64,000 bases of DNA from Alistipes indistinctus YIT 12060 (GTDB lineage Bacteria > Bacteroidota > Bacteroidia > Bacteroidales > Rikenellaceae): positions 1,984,001 to 2,048,000 of the forward strand of contig NZ_CP102250.1 of assembly GCF_025144995.1 (NCBI RefSeq), read 5' to 3'. How positions within the stretch are numbered: the stretch's first letter is position 1; each line of letters begins with the position of its first letter. Both the position numbers and the translations under genes were made by a program. The notes below the pieces were generated by a model. That model made no database searches. It was given only the letters and a program-made list of their open reading frames with translations, and was not told the origin of the DNA. This document shows, piece after piece, positions 26,302 through 33,518 of this stretch.

Positions 26302-28527
26302 TTATTTTCCGCTGGAGGTGAGTCCGAACTGGTAGAACCGGAAGAGCCGTTTGCGCAGCGGGGTATATGGCGGCAGCATACCGGTGAAACTTTCGACCAC
26401 CTCGCGGCGTGCCATGTTCAGGTAGAGCATGACCGGGGTCTCCCCGGCCTGCTCCCGGACCTTGTCGAAGAGGATTTGGTCGGTATCCTTCCACACCTGG
26501 TTGGCCCGGGCGACGACGATGTTGACCGACGCCTCCTGCAGCAGCGCTTTGGAAACCGTGCAGGTGCTTAGCGACGGATGCTCGATGATGACGACGTCTT
26601 CGCGGCCGGTTTCAGGTTCGCCGTCCGGCTTCCGGTCCCAAACAGGAATGAAGTCTTTGTGGCTCTGCGCGAGCAGGTAGTTTTTCCGCTCGACGGTGAA
26701 ATCCTGATGATAGGTGACCAGCCGGACGTTTAGCCCGATCTCTTCGAAGTAGGTTTTGAGTTGTTCGCCGAGGAAACTTTTGCCGGTGCCGGTGTCGGTG
26801 CTTAGCAGGTTGATGACGTTGGGCTTCCCGGGTTTGAAATAGTTGAGTACCGCATTGCCCAGATATTGCGAGGCCACCTGTCTGCATGCTTTCGTGTAGC
26901 TTCGGAACCGGAATTTTCCGGGTGCGGGGAAGGCGCCCAGCACGCGTCCGCCGGTAATCCGTTCGGTGCGTACCCGGTCGCGCAGCGTCCGGTCGAGCAG
27001 TTCGAGCAGGATGAAGTAGCCGAGGATGAAGATCATCGTGCCGAAGAATGCGGCCAGTACCATCACCTTGCGCTTGGTGGGCATCGCTGCGATCGGGAAC
27101 GAGGGCGGGTTGATCACCTTCAGGGTCGCCGAGGTGATCTGCAGGCTCTTTTGCTTGAGCCGGGCCATGTTCAGGCCGTGCAGGATCGACAGGTAAGATT
27201 GTTCGGTGAAATTGATCTCCCGTTGTTTGCGTTTGATCGTCGTACCGACCGGTGCGTAAAAAACGTACCGGTCATCGAGCCTGTCCTTCCACTCCTGGAG
27301 CACTTTCATCTCGGCCTTTGCCTTTTCGTTGCGGATCAGCACGTCGAGCCATTGGTCGACGAGCGTGGAGGTCGACAGCCCCTCCTTGGTGTAGTATTGG
27401 GTGCCCAAAGCGTGAGTCAGTTCCGTCAGTTCGCCCTGCGCCTTGGCCAGTTGTCGCTTCAAACTGCTGATCGAAGTCGTTGACGATCCGGCCGGACGTG
27501 CGGTAAGGGGCTGGTCGAGGGCCTGGGCGAGCGTGTCGTTTTGGAACGATTCGAGCGTAGTGATGCGCGCCGTCAGGTTCGAGATCGTCCGGAGCTTGTC
27601 CACGAATAGCGTGTTGTTGCGCAATTGCTTGACGTGCTCGTCGATCCGGTCGTCCATCACTTCCATCAGCCGCTGCGTGTTGGCCAGTTCGATGCGGGTG
27701 TCTTCGTAACGCAGTTCGAAGTCGCGGCTCAGTACGGCGACGTGCTTGGTCTGTTCGTCGTAGTTGATGACACGCTTCTCGACGTTGTAGTCGCGCAGCG
27801 AGTCTTCGGCTTCGGTCAGCACTTTGCGCGTGCGTTCCAGCTCCTGCTCGAAATATTTGATGACGTTGTTCGTCTCGCCGAAACGCAGGTCCTTGTATTG
27901 TTTGACGAACTCTTCGTTGAGCAGGACGAGCGTATTGTAGGCGATGCCCGGGTCGTCCGATTCGTAGGATACCTGGATCATGTCGCTGTTGCCCAGCCGC
28001 TTGACCACGATCTTGCTCAGCGCCTGGTAGCTGTAATGGCGGTGCGTGTAATGGAACAGCCCGTAGACGTAATTGTCGGGGCTGGCCTTTTCATAATCTT
28101 CGAGGTTGGCGAGGGTGTTTTCTTCCGAGTTCTTGTCTATCAGCGCGACCACCTCTTTGGGCACATGCCGCATCAGGGTGCGGTAGTTGGCCGCCGAAAT
28201 GTAATTGGTGTTTTTATCCGGGCTGCCGTACATCATGGCTTGTGCGAACAGGCGCAGCGAGACGTTGCGGAGCGTACTTTGCGACACGATGATGTTGACC
28301 AGGTTGTCCATCGTATTGTTGGTCGAGGCCCAGTCCTGTTTGCCGCTGTCGTCCGGGTCGATGCTGTAACCGGAGACCGCGCCCGTGTAAATGGTCGTGC
28401 GGGTCTGGTACGTATGCGACATTTTCTGCGTCTTGTAGATGACGAACAGTGCAGCCAGCGCCGGACCGATCAGCAGCCACCAGCGGATGCGGTAGATGAA
28501 CCTGAACAGGTAGATCAGAGAGTTCAT
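26302..28527 (-). CDS. GumC/Wzc-like polysaccharide co-polymerase with degenerate kinase domain
   Basis: 741 aa. Two membrane helices (about 15-33 and 498-518) frame a periplasmic Wzz-type region with long coiled coils (about 215-410). PPSFPIAAMPTKRK before the second helix is the Pro-rich Wzz motif. The cytoplasmic domain resembles bacterial tyrosine kinases: Walker A STDTGTGKSF near 575. It looks degenerate: the Walker A' region reads RLVTYHQDF rather than hhhDxDxR, the Walker B end is VVIIEHP with Glu for Asp, and no tyrosine cluster ends the protein. It probably controls chain length and export, with doubtful kinase activity. Confidence 0.87.
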   Translation of the reverse strand: MNSLIYLFRFIYRIRWWLLIGPALAALFVIYKTQKMSHTYQTRTTIYTGAVSGYSIDPDDSGKQDWASTNNTMDNLVNIIVSQSTLRNVSLRLFAQAMMYGSPDKNTNYISAANYRTLMRHVPKEVVALIDKNSEENTLANLEDYEKASPDNYVYGLFHYTHRHYSYQALSKIVVKRLGNSDMIQVSYESDDPGIAYNTLVLLNEEFVKQYKDLRFGETNNVIKYFEQELERTRKVLTEAEDSLRDYNVEKRVINYDEQTKHVAVLSRDFELRYEDTRIELANTQRLMEVMDDRIDEHVKQLRNNTLFVDKLRTISNLTARITTLESFQNDTLAQALDQPLTARPAGSSTTSISSLKRQLAKAQGELTELTHALGTQYYTKEGLSTSTLVDQWLDVLIRNEKAKAEMKVLQEWKDRLDDRYVFYAPVGTTIKRKQREINFTEQSYLSILHGLNMARLKQKSLQITSATLKVINPPSFPIAAMPTKRKVMVLAAFFGTMIFILGYFILLELLDRTLRDRVRTERITGGRVLGAFPAPGKFRFRSYTKACRQVASQYLGNAVLNYFKPGKPNVINLLSTDTGTGKSFLGEQLKTYFEEIGLNVRLVTYHQDFTVERKNYLLAQSHKDFIPVWDRKPDGEPETGREDVVIIEHPSLSTCTVSKALLQEASVNIVVARANQVWKDTDQILFDKVREQAGETPVMLYLNMARREVVESFTGMLPPYTPLRKRLFRFYQFGLTSSGK

Positions 28528-28536
28528 GGGCTCGTG

Positions 28537-29391
28537 TTATTTAGTGATGATTTTGGTGTGGGACATAATCTCGAGCCGCAACAGGGCGTTGTTCAGCGAT
28601 GCGCGGGTCTGCTCGTACTCCCGGACGGTGGCCGATTGGATGTTTTTCTGGCGGCTCAGCGTGACGGCGTCGATTTTTCCGTTCATAAAATCGGCTTCGG
28701 TGATTTTATACTGTGCGATGGCCAGCGTGACCGCTTCGGCCTGCGTCTTGATCATCGACAGGTTTTGCAGTACGGTGGTATAAGCGTCGATAATCTTCAG
28801 GCTCAACTCGTCCTGCCAGCGCTCCACGTTCTGCTCGGCCGCTTCGACGGCCAGTTTTTTATTTTTCACCCGGTTGCGCCTGTCGAAAAGGTCGTTCAGG
28901 GGAATGGAGACGACTCCGCCCACGTTCCAGTAACTCTGCTCCTTGCCCTGGTAGGTGGGTACCACCGGCAGCGGGTCGGTGGCGTCGCTGCCCGAGAGGG
29001 TCGAGAGCCAGTTCATCTGGCCGTACTGGTAGTTGCCCGTAGCCCGGAAATATTTCAACCAGTTGCGCCGCTCGGTTTTCAGGTCGGTTTTGGCTTCGTC
29101 GATGGCCGTGTTGTAATATTGCATCTGCGCGGTTTGGCGCGAATTGTCGATCAGTACGCCCAGCGGCGGCAATTCCATTGCGAGGTAATCTTCGGCCGTC
29201 ATGTGCGCCATGTCGGAGGGGTCGGATGCGATTTCCTGCATCGGATTGTCGTTCGGCGGAGCCTGTCCGGGCAGAGGTGCCGGTGAAAGTTCCTGCAAAG
29301 CGGGTTGGGGGAGCAGCGAATTGGAGGTCTGCTGCGCATATGCTCCTGCGGCGAAAGCCAGCAGTGTTACGAATGAAACAGTTAATTTCAT
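28537..29391 (-). CDS. short TolC-family outer-membrane protein
   Basis: 284 aa with a signal peptide (cleavage probably after AAGAYAQ). The mature part is helical with heptad patterns and resembles TolC-family repeats (VEAAEQNVERWQDELSLKII, SATVREYEQTRASLNNALL). It is only about 60% of a normal TolC (420-480 aa) and seems to have a single repeat, so a trimer with full pores is doubtful. It begins 17 bp after the sugar transferase and precedes the GumC-like gene, the place a Wza export lipoprotein usually takes. A role in polysaccharide export is inferred. Confidence 0.75.
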   Translation of the reverse strand: MKLTVSFVTLLAFAAGAYAQQTSNSLLPQPALQELSPAPLPGQAPPNDNPMQEIASDPSDMAHMTAEDYLAMELPPLGVLIDNSRQTAQMQYYNTAIDEAKTDLKTERRNWLKYFRATGNYQYGQMNWLSTLSGSDATDPLPVVPTYQGKEQSYWNVGGVVSIPLNDLFDRRNRVKNKKLAVEAAEQNVERWQDELSLKIIDAYTTVLQNLSMIKTQAEAVTLAIAQYKITEADFMNGKIDAVTLSRQKNIQSATVREYEQTRASLNNALLRLEIMSHTKIITK

Positions 29392-29407
29392 GGGAATCGG
29401 GGTTACG

Positions 29408-30559
29408 TTATACGTCCTCTTTTTGGACGAATGCCAAAAAGGTTTTCAAAATGATCCGCAGGTCCATCCACGGCGAATAGTGTTTCGCATACTCGATGTC
29501 GAGCTGTTTGCGCTCCTCGGCCGAGAGTTTGCCTGCGCCGCCGCGCTTTTCGACCTGCCACAGCCCGGTGAGTCCGGCCGGGCCCATAAAACGGTCGATA
29601 TATTCGTCGCCGGTGAGGCGTTCCGCCTCGTAGAGCGGCAGCGGCCGGTTGCCTACCACCGACATGTCGCCGCGCAGGATGTTGAACAGCTGAGGCAGTT
29701 CGTCGATACTGTATTTGCGGATAAAGCGGCCGACGCGCGTTACGCGGGGGTCGTTTTCCAATTTGACGAAAGCATTCTTTTTCTCGCTTGTCGCCTGCGA
29801 GATAAAAGCGTTCTCGGAGATGACGCAGTCGTCGGAAATCAGCATCGCGCTGTCGATGTGCGCCGATCCTTGGTTTCGCTGCGGCGCGGTGAAGCTGTTC
29901 GCGAGTTCCGCTTCCCGGTATTGGTTCAGGACCTTCAGGTCTTTGAGCGCCAGGTCCGCTTCGGAGTACATCGAGCGGAACTTGAAAAAGTCGAATACCC
30001 GGTAGTTGCTGCCCACCCGTTTGGAGCGGTAGATGACCGCCCCCCGGCTTTCGATGCGGATGGCCGCGGCGGTAATCAACAACAACGGGGAAAGCAATAG
30101 CAGTCCCATGCCCGAAGCTGCAATGTCGAACAACCGCTTGCCGGGCGGGATCCGGTAGTTCCCGGCCGTTTGCGCCGGTTCCCCGGGTTGTACGTCCGTC
30201 CGGCCCTGCAGGAACGTGTTGGCGAGCATGCGGGTGATTCCTTCGAGACTTTCCCGGTCGGTGTCCGGTGCCAAGGCGGCAGTCGCACCTGCATGTAAAT
30301 ATGCGGCCCGCTCTTTGGATGAGAGCGCGCCTGCGACCAGGATCAGTTGCAGCTGGCTGTTTTCTTTCTTCAGCCGTTCGATGGCATCGAGATCGTCGTC
30401 TGGAGAGTGTCCCTCCCACAGTGCGATTACGGGGCCTTTACTGTTATTGCCCAACGCATCCTCCACATCGGGAAAGACATGCAACTCGGCGTGCAACAGT
30501 GAGCCGAAATGTCTGGCACAATGACCGTCCGTGCCGATATACCAGAATTCAAGGGGCAT
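29408..30559 (-). CDS. initiating sugar transferase with N-terminal pseudo-receiver
   Basis: 383 aa. Residues 1-118 look like a receiver fold, but the phosphoacceptor site reads VIALWEGH with no Asp and the Lys site is lost (AALAPD), so it should not be phosphorylated. A linker, one membrane helix (about 143-169) and a bacterial sugar-transferase domain follow: FFKFRSMY, YSIDELPQLFNILRGDMSVV, GLTGLWQV. This domain links a sugar phosphate to undecaprenyl phosphate, the first step of repeat-unit assembly. An insertion of about 60 residues separates KFRSMY from the next block. The ATG shares one base with the stop of the receiver gene upstream (TGATG), so translation is coupled. Confidence 0.9.
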   Translation of the reverse strand: MPLEFWYIGTDGHCARHFGSLLHAELHVFPDVEDALGNNSKGPVIALWEGHSPDDDLDAIERLKKENSQLQLILVAGALSSKERAAYLHAGATAALAPDTDRESLEGITRMLANTFLQGRTDVQPGEPAQTAGNYRIPPGKRLFDIAASGMGLLLLSPLLLITAAAIRIESRGAVIYRSKRVGSNYRVFDFFKFRSMYSEADLALKDLKVLNQYREAELANSFTAPQRNQGSAHIDSAMLISDDCVISENAFISQATSEKKNAFVKLENDPRVTRVGRFIRKYSIDELPQLFNILRGDMSVVGNRPLPLYEAERLTGDEYIDRFMGPAGLTGLWQVEKRGGAGKLSAEERKQLDIEYAKHYSPWMDLRIILKTFLAFVQKEDV

Positions 30560-30924
30560 CAATCGAGTATTTTTTTGATGCGGATCTTAAGTTCCATGGG
30601 GTTGAACGGCTTGATGATGAAATCCTCGGCGCCTTCCTGCAGCAGCCGGATGCGCTCGGTACTGCTGTCTTCGCCCGAAAGGATTACCACCGGAACCGAT
30701 GCGAACATGAGGTCTTTTTTCAGGTAAGCGAGGAATTCGTCCCCGCGCATTTCGGGCATGCGGATGTCCGAGATAATCAGGTCGGGGATATTCCCCTGGC
30801 GCATCCAGTCGAGGCCTTTGAGCGGATTGTCGAACCATGTGCAGTCGTACTCTGTGGCCAGGTACATCATCAATACTTTGCCGATCGTCTCTTTGTCGTC
30901 GAGAATCAGAATCCGTTTCTTCAT
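30559..30924 (-). CDS. stand-alone response-regulator receiver
   Basis: 121 aa, a receiver domain and nothing more. Acidic pair DD near 9-10, phosphoacceptor Asp in LIISDIRMPEMRG near 53, conserved Ser in VVILSGED and Lys in FIIKPFNP. Single-domain receivers relay phosphate or act through protein contact. It is the first gene of the exopolysaccharide operon and its stop overlaps the start of the sugar transferase, whose own N-terminus is a pseudo-receiver. The two could pair, as receivers often dimerise, so phosphorylation would control priming of synthesis. That is inference. Confidence 0.93.
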   Translation of the reverse strand: MKKRILILDDKETIGKVLMMYLATEYDCTWFDNPLKGLDWMRQGNIPDLIISDIRMPEMRGDEFLAYLKKDLMFASVPVVILSGEDSSTERIRLLQEGAEDFIIKPFNPMELKIRIKKILD

Positions 30925-31145
30925 TATTTTAGTTCAGTGCAGTATGGGGTGTGAATGAAAAGCTGCTATTAATACGTATATGTAAAGGTAAACAAAATTC
31001 TAAATTACAGATGACAAAAGCGTTGAAAATCCATGCCTCCCGGTTTTTTTAACCGCGTTTCCGACGGGGTTTGCCGGAGGTGTCGGTTGTAAGGAATTTA
31101 GAATTAAATTTTTGTGATAAACGGATTTGTTGCGGATGTATGCGG

Positions 31146-31153
31146 CAAATATA
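31146..31153 (-). promoter_or_regulatory. putative -7 element (TATATTTG) for the exopolysaccharide operon
   Basis: The minus strand reads TATATTTG about 222 bp ahead of the receiver gene. It is the only good TAnnTTTG match facing that way. Confidence 0.45.
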
Positions 31154-31261
31154 GATAATAAATTATTGTTGGTGCTTTAATTTGACACGATAGCACATCA
31201 TTTTGTCATAATAAGACGCTTTTTTTGTGTAGGCAATAAATATTTTCCGCGGAAAGTTTTT

Positions 31262-31269
31262 TATCTTTG
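31262..31269 (+). promoter_or_regulatory. putative -7 element (TATCTTTG) for the sensor kinase
   Basis: TATCTTTG lies 96 bp ahead of the kinase ATG and matches TAnnTTTG. Confidence 0.5.
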
Positions 31270-31364
31270 TCGGTAATCGCCAGCTATTTGTTATGCAAAG
31301 TGCTAGCGTTGCGCCGGCCTGCATATTGCGCCGGCACCACTGTGTTTAGAGGTTCGATTGGCCT

Positions 31365-33350
31365 ATGTCGGTATTCCGTATTGTTGCATCCCGTCCGATC
31401 CGAAAAATAACAGCTGCCGCGGCAGTGCTTTTCTTCCTGCTGTTGGCGCTCATTCCCGGTACCCTTCGGGCACAGATCGATTCCAGGGAGGGCATCATTT
31501 TGGTCGTCGCCTCTTACAATCCCGACACGCGGCGCATGTCCGGGTTTATTTCCGATTTCGAACAGGCGATCGTCCAGAAAAAGGTGCCTTATGAGATTGT
31601 CGTCGAGGACATGGGGTGCAAGGGCCTTTCCGAAGCGCCGCAATGGCAGGAACGGATGCGGGACATTTTGGATCGTTACCGGAAGAATAAGCAGCTCAAG
31701 GCAGTGGTGTTGTTGGGGCAGGAGGCGTGGGCCTCTTTTCTCGCCCAGGGAGATTTTCCCGATGATATCCCCTTTTTCGGCTGCTACGCGAGTGTGAACG
31801 GGATTGCGCTCTCTTCGCTCAATGTGCCGCAGCGCGACTGGAGCTATTCGGTCGATATGGCCGCACTGGCCGATTCGATCGGGACTGCCGGCGGCTGCCT
31901 GAACCGCTACGATGTGGACAAGAATGTCGACCTGATCCGCTCGCTCTATCCCGATGTGCGTAATATCGCTTTCGTGTCGGACAACACGTACGGCGGCGTT
32001 TCGCTCCAGGCGCTGATGAGGCGCGAAATGCTCCGCTATGACGATCTGCGGCTGATCCAGATCGATTCGCGCGAGGGGAGCGATTCCGTCGTTTCGCGGA
32101 TTACGCGCCTGCCGCAGCATTCGGCTCTGCTGATCGGGACGTGGCGTGTAGGCGATGACGGCCAGTACCTGATGTACAGCGCGATGAACGACCTGATCGC
32201 CGAGAATCCCACGGTGCCGGTTTTCACGTTGTCCGGGGCCGGGCTGGTGAGCGTGGCTATCGGCGGTTACAATCCCAAATACAAAAGCGGCGCAGGCGAG
32301 ATCGCCGGGCAGATTGCCGGTTATTACCACGGTAAGCCGGGTGCGGTACATTTCGAACTGTCCGACGGGGAGTACCGTTTCAATGCCAATAAACTCAAAG
32401 AGTTCGATATCGCCGAGTACAAACTTCCGGCCGGGAGTGTCGTGGTGGATAATACCGAGGCCCAGTTGCGCAAGTACCGTTCGGTGATCTATTCCAGCGT
32501 GGCTGCGCTGATCCTGCTGTCGCTGATTGCCGTGTTCATCTATTTCCTTTACTACAAGAACAAGCGGCTGCGCAATGTACTGGAAAACCGCGAGGCGGAA
32601 CTGATCGAAGCCAAGGAGAAGGCCGAGGAGTCCGACCTGCTCAAGAGTGCGTTTCTGGCCAATATGAGCCATGAGATCCGTACGCCGCTCAACGCGATCG
32701 TCGGTTTCTCGTCGTTGCTGACTTCCGCTGAAATTTCGCCTGAAGAGCGCGAGGAGTACAGCGCGATCATTTCGACCAACTCGGAGCTGATGCTGACCCT
32801 GATCAACGATATCCTCGATATTTCGCGGCTCGAAACGGGCAAGATCCATTTCGCCTATGAAGATATCGATATCCCGTCGCTGTGCCAGCAGGTGATTATG
32901 ACGACCACCCATAACCGCAGGGAGGGCGTCGAATGCGTATTCGAGTCGTCGTACGAGACTTATACCCTCCGGACGGACGTACAGAGGCTCTCGCAGGTGC
33001 TGATCAACCTGCTGACCAATGCGAATAAATTTACCGAGCAGGGCCGGATTACCCTTTCGTTCGAGGTGTTGGAGAAAGAGGGAATGGTGCGTTTTGCGGT
33101 GGCCGATACCGGTTGCGGCATTCCGCCCGAAAAGCAGGCCAAAGTTTTCGACCGTTTTGAAAAGCTCGATGAATTCAAGCAGGGCACGGGGCTCGGGTTG
33201 GCCATCTGCCGCCAGATCGTGATGAAGGTGGGCGGCAAGATATGGGTCGATGGGACCTATACGTCCGGGAGCCGCTTTGTCTTTACGCATCCGATCCGTC
33301 CCCTTGAGGACGGTGACGCTGTGGTCTCTGTCGGTTCGGGCATGGCCTGA
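31365..33350 (+). CDS. sensor histidine kinase with ABC-solute-binding-like sensor domain
   Basis: 661 aa. A signal-anchor helix (about 14-34), an extracytoplasmic region (about 40-365) that begins ILVVASYNPDTRRMS and looks like a type 1 solute-binding fold (IAFVSDNTYGG, VVLLGQEAW), a second helix (about 371-396), then HisKA with His436 (ANMSHEIRTPLNA) and HATPase (N-box LLTNANKFT, G2 QGTGLGLAI). There is no receiver, so phosphate goes directly to another protein. The sensor type matches the hybrid kinase at 36.6-39.8 kb. It diverges from the exopolysaccharide operon, so it may control it, but no direct link is visible. Confidence 0.92.
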   Translation: MSVFRIVASRPIRKITAAAAVLFFLLLALIPGTLRAQIDSREGIILVVASYNPDTRRMSGFISDFEQAIVQKKVPYEIVVEDMGCKGLSEAPQWQERMRDILDRYRKNKQLKAVVLLGQEAWASFLAQGDFPDDIPFFGCYASVNGIALSSLNVPQRDWSYSVDMAALADSIGTAGGCLNRYDVDKNVDLIRSLYPDVRNIAFVSDNTYGGVSLQALMRREMLRYDDLRLIQIDSREGSDSVVSRITRLPQHSALLIGTWRVGDDGQYLMYSAMNDLIAENPTVPVFTLSGAGLVSVAIGGYNPKYKSGAGEIAGQIAGYYHGKPGAVHFELSDGEYRFNANKLKEFDIAEYKLPAGSVVVDNTEAQLRKYRSVIYSSVAALILLSLIAVFIYFLYYKNKRLRNVLENREAELIEAKEKAEESDLLKSAFLANMSHEIRTPLNAIVGFSSLLTSAEISPEEREEYSAIISTNSELMLTLINDILDISRLETGKIHFAYEDIDIPSLCQQVIMTTTHNRREGVECVFESSYETYTLRTDVQRLSQVLINLLTNANKFTEQGRITLSFEVLEKEGMVRFAVADTGCGIPPEKQAKVFDRFEKLDEFKQGTGLGLAICRQIVMKVGGKIWVDGTYTSGSRFVFTHPIRPLEDGDAVVSVGSGMA

Positions 33351-33518
33351 GCGGCGGACAGTCGTCCGGTCAAAGGGTTTTTGTATCAATAAAAGCGTCT
33401 TTCCGTGCCGTAAAACAGAGATTTTTACCTATCTTGCCTTATCCTACCGGGGTGTTTGCCGGCGGGACAGGTGGTAATCGGGGAAAAGGAAGCCCGTTTT
33501 TTATTCAACATTAAGGTT

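Larger units (their letters stand above)
30925..31364. other. divergent control region of exopolysaccharide operon and sensor kinase
   Basis: 440 bp, markedly AT-rich in 31,080-31,260. It holds one TAnnTTTG element for each strand. No small gene or RNA is visible. The long leader (about 220 nt) before the receiver gene leaves room for regulation. Confidence 0.45.

Noticed and set aside
31284-33389. A 701-codon minus-strand frame opposite the sensor kinase
   Set aside because: Same codon-bias shadow; no motif, no promoter element of its own.
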